From contig JAEEOM010000132.1 of the NCBI GenBank assembly GCA_016284265.1, positions 1 to 39,074 of the forward strand: a stretch of 39,074 bases of DNA. The letters run 5' to 3'. Source of the stretch: Bacteroidales bacterium. GTDB lineage: Bacteria; Bacteroidota; Bacteroidia; Bacteroidales; UBA932. The position numbers and the translations under genes are program-made. The notes beneath the pieces are model-generated. The model made no database searches and had not been told where the DNA came from. It saw only the letters and a program-made list of their open reading frames with translations. Positions 9,329-19,400 of this stretch are shown in pieces; position 1 is the first letter of the stretch; each line of letters starts with the position of its first letter.

Positions 9329-10289
9329 CCATCACGCTGATCGTTCCATCCTGGTTATAGTTCAATTCGCAGACTTTCAGGCTGCGGAGCCATGTCTTAC
9401 CGCCTGAAGGGACACTGTCGTGGTGGAATAGCCACCACTTGCCGCCGTATTCCACAATACTGTGGTGCGTGGTCCATCCCACTACCGGCGTCAAAATGAC
9501 GCCCTGATAGACGAATGGGCCGTAGGGGTTGTCGCCGATGGCGTAGCAAAGGCGGTGTGTATCCCCGGTAGAGTAGCTGAAGTAATATTTTCCGTTGTAT
9601 TTGTGTACCCAGCTTGCTTCGAAGAATCGACGTTCATTGTCGCCGGCCTTGAGCGGCTGTCCGTCCCGGTCGAGAATCACCACCGGGCGGGGCGCTTCGG
9701 CGAATTCCAGCATGTCGTCCCGGAGCAGGGCTACGCGCGGCGGAATGGCAGGTTCGTCATCGGCCGGGAAAGTGGATCCCGTATCCAAGGCCTTGTTGTC
9801 GCGGTAACGTTGCAGTTGGCCTCCCCAGATGCCGCCGAAGTAGAAGTAATGCTTTCCGTTGTCCTCAAACACGCACACGTCGATGGAGTAACTGCCGATC
9901 ATGGGCGCCGGCTGCGGGATGAACGGCCCCTCCGGCCTGTCTGCGACAGCCACGCCGAAGCGGAAAATGTCCGTCTTGTCCTTGGCCGGGAAATAGAGAT
10001 AGTACTTGCCGTTTTTCCGGGCTACGTCGCAGTCCCAGAGCTGACGTCCCGCCCAGGGAATATCTTCCAGCCGGAGAATCACACCGTGGTCCTTGACGGG
10101 AGATGTCATGGGATCCGGACCTTCCAGGGAGAGCACGTGATAATCATTCATATCGAAGTGGCTTCCGAAATCATCTTCCGGAACGCCGGACTCCCAGTCG
10201 TGGGAAGGGTAGATGTATAGCTTGCCGTCGAAGATGTGGACGGAAGGGTCGGCCATATAGTCGGCCGGGAACAGGTATCGCTTACTCAT
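9315..10289 (-). CDS. GH43 beta-xylosidase/arabinofuranosidase, no evident signal peptide
   Basis: MSKRYLFPADYMADPSVHIFDGKLYIYPSHD..., five-bladed GH43 motifs (LWDCDVARKNGKYYLYFPAKD, SIDVCVFEDNGKHYFYFGG, EASWVHKYNGKYYFSYST). Overlaps the GH67 start by 14 bp. Confidence 0.9.
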   Translation of the reverse strand: MSKRYLFPADYMADPSVHIFDGKLYIYPSHDWESGVPEDDFGSHFDMNDYHVLSLEGPDPMTSPVKDHGVILRLEDIPWAGRQLWDCDVARKNGKYYLYFPAKDKTDIFRFGVAVADRPEGPFIPQPAPMIGSYSIDVCVFEDNGKHYFYFGGIWGGQLQRYRDNKALDTGSTFPADDEPAIPPRVALLRDDMLEFAEAPRPVVILDRDGQPLKAGDNERRFFEASWVHKYNGKYYFSYSTGDTHRLCYAIGDNPYGPFVYQGVILTPVVGWTTHHSIVEYGGKWWLFHHDSVPSGGKTWLRSLKVCELNYNQDGTISVMDGLD

Positions 10290-11409
10290 GGAGATAGGTG
10301 TTGAGGAAAGGTTTCAGTTCATAATCGCGGTCCACCCAGAGCGGAGCATCCTTCCTTCCGGGGATGGGCCAGCCGTTTTTCCAACTGTCTGAATCGCAGA
10401 CGCCCCAGAGATTGATGCGTCGGATGACGTCGGCGTTCCGGAGGAACATGTCCAGGAAAGCGGACATGCGGGTGTTCCAGGCCGTAAAGACTTCTTCCGG
10501 GTAGTTGCCCCGATACGGGTCAACCTTCTCCAGAAACGCTTCCCGGGTCTCCGGATTCCGCATCGCCTCGAAGAAGCTGACTCCTCCGATGTCGGCGCTT
10601 TGAGTGACGGAAGGGAGGATGCTCATGTCCAGTTCCGTGATACAGACGTCCAGGCCGGTTTCTTCCTTTACCCTGCGGATATGGCGTTCGTAGAGATTCA
10701 AATTGGGATAGTCCATGCCGACGTGGCCTTGAAAGCCGACCGCATCGATCCGGATGCCCTGCTCCTGAAGCTTTTTGACCATCTCGATGACCGTGTCCAG
10801 TTTCTTGGGTTCGTGCATGGAGTAGTCATTGTAGTACAGCTCGCAGGAAGGATCGGCCTCCTGGGCGCACTGGAAGGCCCAAGGGATGAAATCCTCTCCC
10901 AGAATCTCCCAGAACGGGCTTTGGCGGTAGGAACCGTCTTCCAGGATGGCCTCATTCACGACATCCCAGCCTTTGATACGGCCTTTGTAGCGCGTAACGA
11001 CCGTCGTGATGTGCTGTTTCATCCGTTCTTTGAGCAGTTCCGGGGAAATCAGTTTCCCGTCTTTGTCATAGCAGAAGTCGGGCGTGCACTGGGAATGCCA
11101 GATCAGGCAGTGCCCATAGACAGCCAGTCCGTTTTTCTCGCCGAAATCCACGTAGCGGTCGGCCAGGGTCCAGTCGTACTGGCCGAAAACGGGCATGATC
11201 TCGGCGCTTTTCAGGCAGTTTTCCGGCTCAATGGCGGAAAAGTGCCTGACCAGGACGGAGTCGCCCCGGGAATCTGTTCCCAGGATCTGTGCCTGGTTCA
11301 CCGCGGCGCCGAGGATGAATTTCCCTTCAAAAACTGTTTTCAGGGTCTGCTCTGCGGGCGCGCAGGATGCCGCAAGCAGGACCGATACGATCAGTAAGAA
11401 ACGTTTCAT
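10282..11409 (-). CDS. GH10 endo-1,4-beta-xylanase (lipoprotein)
   Basis: Lipobox AASC; GH10 motifs GHCLIWHSQ, GWDVVNEAI (acid/base), DVCITELDMSI (nucleophile), NLWGVCDSDSWKNGWP. Confidence 0.95.
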   Translation of the reverse strand: MKRFLLIVSVLLAASCAPAEQTLKTVFEGKFILGAAVNQAQILGTDSRGDSVLVRHFSAIEPENCLKSAEIMPVFGQYDWTLADRYVDFGEKNGLAVYGHCLIWHSQCTPDFCYDKDGKLISPELLKERMKQHITTVVTRYKGRIKGWDVVNEAILEDGSYRQSPFWEILGEDFIPWAFQCAQEADPSCELYYNDYSMHEPKKLDTVIEMVKKLQEQGIRIDAVGFQGHVGMDYPNLNLYERHIRRVKEETGLDVCITELDMSILPSVTQSADIGGVSFFEAMRNPETREAFLEKVDPYRGNYPEEVFTAWNTRMSAFLDMFLRNADVIRRINLWGVCDSDSWKNGWPIPGRKDAPLWVDRDYELKPFLNTYLHE

Positions 11410-12815
11410 AAGGCTCTTGATTCTATTTCACGGTTGATCTGGTCCATGCGCTCGTCAGAAAGCTCATACTTGGAGATAATCCAGATGGCGAGGAGCAGGA
11501 GAATGGCGGGAATGACACAGACCAGCCACAGGATACCCTGCAGGGCCAGCGGGGTCTGTTGGGATGCCTCGGCATTGAATCCTACCCAGGCCAGTACCAG
11601 ACCGGGCACCACGCCGCCAAGCGCCATGCCGGCCTTGAAGAAGATACCTGTCAGGGCGTTCACGATGCCCGCGATGCGTTTGCCGGTGGTGTATTCGCCA
11701 TAAGCGATCACTTCCGGCACCAGGGCCCACATGTAGCCGGTAGCTACGATGATGCCCGTGGATTTGACGAACTGGGCGATGCACAGCAGCACGAAGTTGC
11801 TCTTCGTGGCCGGGATGGATACGAAGGTGTACATCATGGCCATGCCCAGGATTGCGATGCCCAGGAAAAGATAGAACATGCCTTTTTTGCCGATCTTCCG
11901 TTTGATGGCGGGTACCAGCGGCATGAAGATGAAGGCCGGAATAGTTCCCAGCCACATGAACAGGGTGGTGAGCAGGGGCGTCGCTCCTACATTGTAGCTC
12001 ATGAAATAGGCGTCCGCCGCATTGCCCACACTCATCATGGCGAAGGCGGTTACGAAGAAGAATGCGAGCACGCGGAGCGGCTTGTTGCGCACGAACTCCA
12101 TCCAAAGGTCGCTCACCTTGACCTTGGAAGCCTCTTTCTGGTCCATCACGACGCGCTCCTTGCATTGGGAGAAGCAGAAGAACAGCAAGACCAACCCCGC
12201 GAGCGCAAAGAGGGTCATGGTAACGAACCAGGCGGGAGCGGCCTCCGGGTTGTTGTAAACGGCGACGCCGTCGACCTTGGGGGCGAAAATAGCGATGATC
12301 AGGGGGAGTGATTTCACGCAGAGAGCCCCCAGGTTGGCCATGAACATGCGGGTGCTGGTAAGAATCGTGATCTCATTGGTGTCGCGTGTGAGCGACGCGT
12401 TCAGGGCGCCGTAGGGGACATTCACCAGCGTGTAGCACATGGACATTCCCACGTAAGTAATATAGGCATAGAGCAGGGAGCCACTGAAGCCGTTCCAGAA
12501 GCAAAGAATGGCCAGTCCGACCAGCGGAATGCCTCCCAGGATGAGCCAGGAGCGGTATTTGCCCCACTTGGGATTGCCCTTGTCCACCAGGGTGCCCACC
12601 ACCGGGTCCCAAAGCACGTCCACCAGACGGACGATCAGGAACATCACGGCGGCCACGTCCGGATTGAGACCGAACACGTTGGTATAGTAGAAAAGGAGCC
12701 AGATACTGATGGTCTGATAGATCAGGTTCTGGGCCATGTCTCCGGCCCCGAAACCGATCCGCTGCAACCAGCTCAGCTTGTAAAAGCCTTTTGCCTGCGA
12801 AGTCTGTGTATTCAT
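11406..12815 (-). CDS. GPH-family (glycoside-pentoside-hexuronide):cation symporter, MFS superfamily
   Basis: Multiple TM segments; GPH motifs RIGFGAGDMAQNLIYQTISIWLLFYYT, VDVLWDPVVGTLVDKGNPKWGKYRSWL. Confidence 0.93.
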   Translation of the reverse strand: MNTQTSQAKGFYKLSWLQRIGFGAGDMAQNLIYQTISIWLLFYYTNVFGLNPDVAAVMFLIVRLVDVLWDPVVGTLVDKGNPKWGKYRSWLILGGIPLVGLAILCFWNGFSGSLLYAYITYVGMSMCYTLVNVPYGALNASLTRDTNEITILTSTRMFMANLGALCVKSLPLIIAIFAPKVDGVAVYNNPEAAPAWFVTMTLFALAGLVLLFFCFSQCKERVVMDQKEASKVKVSDLWMEFVRNKPLRVLAFFFVTAFAMMSVGNAADAYFMSYNVGATPLLTTLFMWLGTIPAFIFMPLVPAIKRKIGKKGMFYLFLGIAILGMAMMYTFVSIPATKSNFVLLCIAQFVKSTGIIVATGYMWALVPEVIAYGEYTTGKRIAGIVNALTGIFFKAGMALGGVVPGLVLAWVGFNAEASQQTPLALQGILWLVCVIPAILLLLAIWIISKYELSDERMDQINREIESRAL

Positions 12816-14380
12816 GGTCTAGATGATAAGATTACATTCGTGGTTCTGTGGCCGACCGTGGCCTTGTCCTGCGGGTGGATGTCGTTCCATTCGCCCAGGT
12901 CGGCGTTGGGGACGAGATATACGCCGGCAACTTTTTCGGCCGTGCGCCGCTGCTCTTTCTGGACACGGTTCCATCCCCAATCATAATCGGTGAGTTCCGA
13001 GTGTTCGAATGCGGCCAGCTCAATAATGTAAAAAGGAAGATCCGGCGTGGATAGTTCCTCCCTTCGGGTTTGGACGAGCGTCTCGAGCAGTGTGCCGTAA
13101 TGCGCGGCGTTGCCGCAGTTGCTTTCGCCCTGATACCAGATGAAACCGGCAAAGGCGAAATCCTTGAGCGGCGCCTCCATGGCGTTGTACAGGCCCGCAG
13201 GTTTGTACTGGAGAAACACTTGGGATGGGCGGGGCGGCATCCTTCGTCCGGCCTTGTGCTCCCATCCCTTGAGCAGGGACACTGTCCCGCCGGGCGTCTC
13301 CAGGCTATACTGTTTGTCCGGAACGAAACCGGCAGGATTTCCGCCACAGGCATAGAGGTGGATCTCCACCGTATTGGTTCCTACCTTGAGCACCCCTTCC
13401 GGGACCGGATACTTGCGGGGCGGATACATATAAGTGGTATTGCCCACGTACTGCCCATTGACGAAGGTGGAATCCGCATCGATCATCGCACCCAGGTGCA
13501 GGATGGACGCGCCCGTCCACCCATCGGGAAGGGTGAAGCTGCGGCGGAGGAGATGGCTTCCGTAAATATTCTCTCCCCGGGCATCCTTCGCCCAGGACTG
13601 GGAGAAGATGTCCACGCTTTTCCACTTCGCATTCCTGTTCTCCGGCAGTGCGTTGTGCGCGTTCTGCCAGTCGGAATACAGGGTGGCGTTGAAGTGATTG
13701 ATACTGTCTAGTTTTCCGGGCTCGCGCAATTGATTCAGTTCCTGCAAGGCGTAGTCTTCCAGCACATCTTCGCGCAGCCAGGCCTCGATGGGCGAACCGC
13801 CGACCGATACGTTGACCATTCCTACGGGGATGCCGGTTTCTTCCGTCAGATAGCGGGCCGTGAAATAGCAGATGGCACTCCAGGACAGACCGGTGCGTTC
13901 GCTGTCCAGCACCTGCCAGGTACAAGCCGGCAGGTCTTCACGGGGACCGTCAAAGTCGTAGGCCAGCGGGACACCCAGGTAGCGGACGTTCGGATTGGCA
14001 TAGTCCTTAATCTCCTCAGCGACGGCATCGAGACAGCGCTCTACCGGAAGCTCCATATTGGATTGCCCGGAGCAGAGGAATACGTCGCCCACCAGAATAT
14101 CTTCCAGCGCGGTGTCGTTGATGGTCAGGACGTAGGGTCCGCCTGCCGGCGTGGCAGGGAGTAATGCCCGCCAGAAACCTTCCGCGTCAGCCTTTACGCG
14201 TACTTTCTTACCCTGCCATAAGACTGTTACCTTCGCACCGGGCTGCGCCGTGCCCCAGACCGGAACCGGGCGGTCTCGCTGAAGCACCATATGGTCGGAA
14301 AACACATGGGGGAGGGTAACGGGACTCCGGCTGCAGGATGCCAGGAGTACGAAAAGGGCTGCAAAGAGGATTTTCTTCAT
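12812..14380 (-). CDS. SGNH/sialate O-acetylesterase-type esterase lipoprotein (putative acetyl-xylan/glucuronoxylan esterase), short C-terminus
   Basis: Lipobox LASC; LPHVFSDHMVLQRDRPVPVWG, GQSNMELPVE (Ser), VSVGGSPIEAWL, GFIWYQGESN, WNDIHP (Asp/His). ATGA overlap with the symporter gene. Confidence 0.9.
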   Translation of the reverse strand: MKKILFAALFVLLASCSRSPVTLPHVFSDHMVLQRDRPVPVWGTAQPGAKVTVLWQGKKVRVKADAEGFWRALLPATPAGGPYVLTINDTALEDILVGDVFLCSGQSNMELPVERCLDAVAEEIKDYANPNVRYLGVPLAYDFDGPREDLPACTWQVLDSERTGLSWSAICYFTARYLTEETGIPVGMVNVSVGGSPIEAWLREDVLEDYALQELNQLREPGKLDSINHFNATLYSDWQNAHNALPENRNAKWKSVDIFSQSWAKDARGENIYGSHLLRRSFTLPDGWTGASILHLGAMIDADSTFVNGQYVGNTTYMYPPRKYPVPEGVLKVGTNTVEIHLYACGGNPAGFVPDKQYSLETPGGTVSLLKGWEHKAGRRMPPRPSQVFLQYKPAGLYNAMEAPLKDFAFAGFIWYQGESNCGNAAHYGTLLETLVQTRREELSTPDLPFYIIELAAFEHSELTDYDWGWNRVQKEQRRTAEKVAGVYLVPNADLGEWNDIHPQDKATVGHRTTNVILSSRP

Positions 14381-14394
14381 AGTACAAAATTATC

Positions 14395-14417
14395 AAAAAG
14401 GCCCCTCGGAAGGGGCC
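14395..14417 (-). terminator. Rho-independent terminator-like hairpin after the uxuA-SDR operon, directly preceding the esterase gene
   Basis: Minus strand GGCCCCT-TCCG-AGGGGCC followed by TTTTT (7-bp stem, 4-nt loop, T-run). Confidence 0.8.
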
Positions 14418-14466
14418 AGGATTGTTTCAGCGGTTTTCAAAAATGTATCAAGACTGTCGGTCTCGT

Positions 14467-14479
14467 TACAAATTGTTTC
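14467..14479 (+). promoter_or_regulatory. Candidate operator motif TACAAATTGTTTC (copy A)
   Basis: Intergenic region between SDR and esterase genes; matches 12 of 13 bases of TACAAATCGTTTC at 32420-32432. Confidence 0.4.
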
Positions 14480-14499
14480 AAAATGGGAACAATCATGCG

Positions 14500-15306
14500 T
14501 CAGACGCCGCTGAAGCTGGAAAAACCGCCGTCCACGGGGAGGACGACACCGGTGATGAAGGAGGCTGCCGGGGAGCAGAGGAACTGGGCCGCGCCGTTGA
14601 GTTCGGTAATGTCTCCGAAGCGTTTCATGGGCGTTTTAGCCAGCACTTTCACAGATCGTTCTGTCAGGGTACCGTCAGGATTCAGCAATGCGGCCCGGTT
14701 CTGCTTCCCGATGAAGAAGCCGGGCGCCAGGGCATTGACACGGATCTTTTCTCCGTATTTGGTGGCCATCTCCGCCGCCAGCCACCGGGTGAAGTTCGAA
14801 ACGGCACTTTTGGCGGCGCCATATCCGGCAACGCGGGACAGAGCGTCATACGCAGCCATGGAAGAGATGTTCAGAATACATCCTTCCTGTTGGGCGGCGA
14901 AAAACCGGGCAAAGACCCGTGTAGGGAAAACGGTGCCGTTGAGGTTCAAGTCCAGGACTTTCTGCCAGTCTTCCGTTTTCATCTCGTAGAAATGCTGGTT
15001 GGGCATGATGGTGGCGCCGGGTACGTTGCCGCCGGCCACGTTCACGAGGATGTCCACACGGCCCAGCCGGGCGACGATTTCGGCAGCAATTGTTTCAAGG
15101 CTGTCCGTGTCGAGCACGTTGCAAGCGTAGGCGACCGCATTCGGCCCCAGGGAGGCCAATACTTCAGAAACTTGTTCTTCCCGGTGGACCAGGGCCGCGA
15201 CGATGGCTCCTTCGGCAGCAAAATGGCGGGCGATAGAGCCGCCCAGGACGCCGGCTGCGCCCGTGATTACCGCGACTTTTCCTTCGATGGAATAAAGGGT
15301 ATTCAT
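14500..15306 (-). CDS. SDR-family oxidoreductase, probable D-mannonate oxidoreductase (fructuronate reductase; uxuB function)
   Basis: Rossmann motif VAVITGAAGVLGGSIARHFAAEG, catalytic YGAAKSAVSNF, C-terminal TGVVLPVDGGFSSFSGV. ATGA-coupled to uxuA. Confidence 0.87.
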   Translation of the reverse strand: MNTLYSIEGKVAVITGAAGVLGGSIARHFAAEGAIVAALVHREEQVSEVLASLGPNAVAYACNVLDTDSLETIAAEIVARLGRVDILVNVAGGNVPGATIMPNQHFYEMKTEDWQKVLDLNLNGTVFPTRVFARFFAAQQEGCILNISSMAAYDALSRVAGYGAAKSAVSNFTRWLAAEMATKYGEKIRVNALAPGFFIGKQNRAALLNPDGTLTERSVKVLAKTPMKRFGDITELNGAAQFLCSPAASFITGVVLPVDGGFSSFSGV

Positions 15307-16478
15307 ATCAGTTCGTTTTCAATTTCGTTCCGGACGGCGGCCATCATTCCCTCTACCTGTCCCAATGCCAGCATACGGCCATGGAAACTGTATCCGGCAT
15401 TGTATCCGCGGTCTCCCAGCATATTCTTTCCATGGTCCACACGCATGGGAAGGGCCGGGTTGGCCTTTTCAAAGATGCGGATGAGTTCCACCAAGTGCGC
15501 CCTTCCACGCGTATGGGGCGCTTCGATGAAGTTTCCGCCAGGCAGTACGTCACAACTTCTCAGGTGGACGAAGTGCGTACGTGCGGCAAACTGTCGAGCC
15601 ATGGGTACCAGATCGTTGTGTGCGCCGGCCGAAAGGCTGCCGGCACAGAAGGTGAGCCCGTTGTGCGGATTGTCCACCGCTTTCAGGAACCACGCGATAT
15701 CTTCGGCCGATGTCACGATTCTGGGCAGCCCCAACACCGGCATGGGCGGATCATCCGGATGGACGCACAGGTTCACGCCGTACTGCTCGCACACGGGCAT
15801 GACGGCGGAGAGGAAATAACGCATGTTTTCCCGCAAGTCATCCCGGGTCATCCCGCGGTATTTTTCCAGCAGTCCGCGGAAGATGCCCACGGGGTCCGTA
15901 TCTTTTTCGGAAATGTTCCCGTTCACGAAACCTTGTGTCTTGACAATGATGTTCTCGACCAGCCTCCTGCGGTCTTCCGGCGAGGCGGCGCTGTCCAGTT
16001 CATGCACCCGTTTGCGCACTTGCGGTGAATAATCTGCTTCGGCGTGCTCCCTTTGCAGGATACAGATGTCGAACCAGGCGAATTCAGCCATGTCGAAGTA
16101 CAGGCTGGTGGTGCCGTCCGGCCAGGGATGCTCCAGGTCCGTGCGGATCCAATCGATGACCGGCATGAAGTTGTAGCAGACCGTCCGGATTCCGCATTTT
16201 CCCAGATTCTCCAGACTCTGGATATAGTTCTGGATCAGGCCGTCACGCTCGGGACCCGCATATTTGATGGCTTCGCTCACGGGCAGGCTTTCCACGACGC
16301 TCCATCGGAGGCCGGCAGCCTCGATGAAATCCCGCAGTTCCTCAATGGCAGCTGCAGGCCAGACCGCTCCGTTGGGAATGTCGTGCAGTGCCGTCACGAT
16401 GCCTTCCACACCGATCTGCCGGAGCATGGACAGCGTAATGCGGTCTTTTCGTCCGAACCAACGCCAAGTCTTGATCAT
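15303..16478 (-). CDS. uxuA: Mannonate dehydratase
   Basis: MIKTWRWFGRKDRITLSMLRQIGVEGIVTALHDIPNGAVWP; CYNFMPVIDWIRTDL; NLCVHPDDPP; FVHLRSCDVLPGGNFIEAPHTRGRAHLVELIRIF, all typical of UxuA. Confidence 0.96.
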   Translation of the reverse strand: MIKTWRWFGRKDRITLSMLRQIGVEGIVTALHDIPNGAVWPAAAIEELRDFIEAAGLRWSVVESLPVSEAIKYAGPERDGLIQNYIQSLENLGKCGIRTVCYNFMPVIDWIRTDLEHPWPDGTTSLYFDMAEFAWFDICILQREHAEADYSPQVRKRVHELDSAASPEDRRRLVENIIVKTQGFVNGNISEKDTDPVGIFRGLLEKYRGMTRDDLRENMRYFLSAVMPVCEQYGVNLCVHPDDPPMPVLGLPRIVTSAEDIAWFLKAVDNPHNGLTFCAGSLSAGAHNDLVPMARQFAARTHFVHLRSCDVLPGGNFIEAPHTRGRAHLVELIRIFEKANPALPMRVDHGKNMLGDRGYNAGYSFHGRMLALGQVEGMMAAVRNEIENELI

Positions 16479-19400
16479 ACTTCAAACAATTTGTCCAGGG
16501 TTTCCCGGTCCGTGACATCCGAATACTTGGCAACGAACTCTTTGGGTGCCATGCCGAAATAACTCCGGAAGGAATTGGAAAAATAAGAGGGAGTGGAGAA
16601 GCCGACCCGGTAGGCAACTTCGGAGATGTTTACCTTGTCGTGGACAAGCAGGTACGCTGCCTGTTTCATGCGGGTCGATTTGATGAAGCTCGAAGGGGAG
16701 ATGCCCAGTGTCTCCTTGAGTTTGCGGTTCAGGTGGACGCGGCTCATGCCGACTTCCCGGCTCAGGTCGTCCACCCCGAATTCCGGATTGTCGAGGTTGC
16801 GTTTGACGACCTCCATCACCCGGTCTTTTAGGCTGGTTCCTGCCGAGGCGACCTTGACTTCGTCGTAGTCGTATTTCGCACCGCCGGAGTACTTCCCACG
16901 CAGGGTGTCTCGGGAACTGATTACCTGGGCGATGGAACTTCGGAGCAGATCGATGGACAAGGGTTTGGAGAGGAAGCGGTCGGCACCGCTGTCGATGCTC
17001 TCCAGATGGCTCGATTCATCGGTGGAGGAGGTAAGGATGATCACGGGGATGTGGTTCGTAACGGGATTGTGCCGGATCTTGCGGCACAGTTCCATGCCGT
17101 CCATGCCGCTCATGACCAGGTCTGTGACGACGACGTCAGGCTGTGTGGCCGAGATATCCGCCCAGGCCTCCTGGGCGCCCGGGAACGTTTTCACGTTGTA
17201 CAGGGAACGGAGTTCTGCCAGCAGGTAGTCGCGGATTTCAGAGTCGTCGTCCACGATAACGACGTTCCGTCTGGATTTGACGATCTTGTCCGATGCCTCG
17301 GCTGTGGGGGAGAAGGCGATGTCCTCCGTGCTGCGCACAAGGTCTTCCGGCGTCGTCCGCTTGGTATAGAGGTCTTTGTGGTGCGACGTGGCAGACATTT
17401 CCTCCGCGGTCAGGTGGGCGTTGCCTACGGGCATTACCACTGTGAAGCACACGCCGTCCTCCGTATTGGCCGCAGTGATCACGCCATGGTGAAGTTCCAC
17501 CAGCATCTTGGTCAGGCTCAATCCCACGCCACTGCCCATCTTGGCATCCAGCACGTCACTTTGGAAGAAACGCTCGAAGACTTTTTCCAGGTCGGGCGTA
17601 TCGATGTGCGAGCCGCTGTTGGTAATGGTCATCTTGACCAGCGAAGCGACTTCCGGCATCAGGGTTTCGCGGTTGTCTTCCGGTGCCGATATGCCGATTT
17701 CGATGTGGCCGCCATCGGGCGTATGCTTGAAGGCGTTGGACAAGAGGTTGAAAACGATCTTGTCGAAGTTCCCCTGGTCGATCCACAGGTTCATCACCTC
17801 GGCAGCCGGATTCAGGCTCAGGTTGATGTTGCGCGTCACCGCCATATTGTCGAACGACTGCATGATGTCCCGGATGAAATAAACGATGTCGGTTTCCAGG
17901 AAATGCAGTCGCATCTTCCCTTCGTCCACCTTGCGCATGTCCATGATCTGATTGACCAGACGCAGGATTCGGAGGGAGTTGCGGTACATCAGGTTGTACA
18001 GGTCTTTCTGGTGCGGGTCCTGCTCGGCTTCGCGCATCTGCTTGAGCGGAGACATCAGGAGGGTGAGCGGTGTGCGGATCTCGTGTGAGATGTTGGTGAA
18101 CATCTTGAGTTTGAGCTCCTTGATTTCAGACATCTCTTTCTCCTGGAGATGCTCGCGATGGCGTTTCAGGTAATACAGGATGAGCGCCAACAGCGCCAGC
18201 AGCGCCAGGAAATAGGATGCGATGGCCCCCGTGGTGAGATACCACGGCGGCAGGATGCGGATGGCGATCGACGTAGCGGAAAACTCCTCGGGAGTGCCGT
18301 CGAAATAGGCTTTCACCTGCAGGTTGTAACGTCCGGCCGGAAGATTGGTGTACGAGGCTGTATGGGTGGGCGCAGGCAGGTTAAGCCAGTTCTTGTCGAA
18401 GTGGTCCATCTTGCAGGCATACCGGATTCGCTGGGGGTTGGTGTATTCCAGCACGGCGAACTCCAGTGAGAAGGTGTTGGACTTGTAGGGCAGGGTAATG
18501 GTGCTGGCTTCCGTGATCGGCTTGTCAAGGATATTGTCCTCCCTGTCCGCATCGAATTCCACCTCTTCATTCAGGACAGTAAGACGGCTGAAGTACAGCG
18601 GCGGAACCGGGTGAGTTTTCTGGTTGACCACTTGGGGATAGAAACTGGTGATGCCATTGGTCCCGCCGAAAAACAGCCGGCCGTCGGTGTCCTTGAATGC
18701 GGCCCCGAGACTGAATTCATTGCCTTGGAGGCCATCGTAAGCATAGTAGTTGGAAAAGGCCCCGGTATTCGGATCCAGCCGGTTGAGCCCGTCGGAGGTC
18801 GAGATCCAGAGCTTTCCGTCCCCCGATTCCAGGATCGCGTCGATGACATTGCTGGAGAGACCGTCAGCTTCAGAATAGACAGTCACCGAGCCCGTAATCC
18901 GGTCACAGGCGGAGAGACCTTCGCCGGTCCCGATCCAGATCCTGCCGTCCGACGCTTCGTGGAAACCATACACCCGGGCCTTGACCGCTGCATCCCCGAC
19001 GTTATAGGAAAGCATTTTTCCCAGCGAAGGGTTGTAGCACATCGGGCCGTTGTAGGTTCCCATCCAGACCATGCCGGAACGGTCGATATACAAGGTGCTG
19101 ACCCATTTGTTGATGTCTTCCGAAACCTGCCGGATGACTTTCTCTCCGGGGACGGAAATCGTACTCATGCCGGCACCGTATGTACCCGCATAGAGCAGGT
19201 CATGTGCCGGATCATAGGCCAGACACGACACATTGGGCGATCCCAGCGCCTGCGAATCCGCAAAATGCCGGAATCCTCCGGATGCGGTATAGGAGAAGAT
19301 TCCGTCAAGATAGGTCGCGATCCACAGTGTCCCGTGCTTGTCGAAACAGAGTGCCAGGACGGAATCGTTGGTGAGACCGGAGTTTGACGCGTTGAACACC

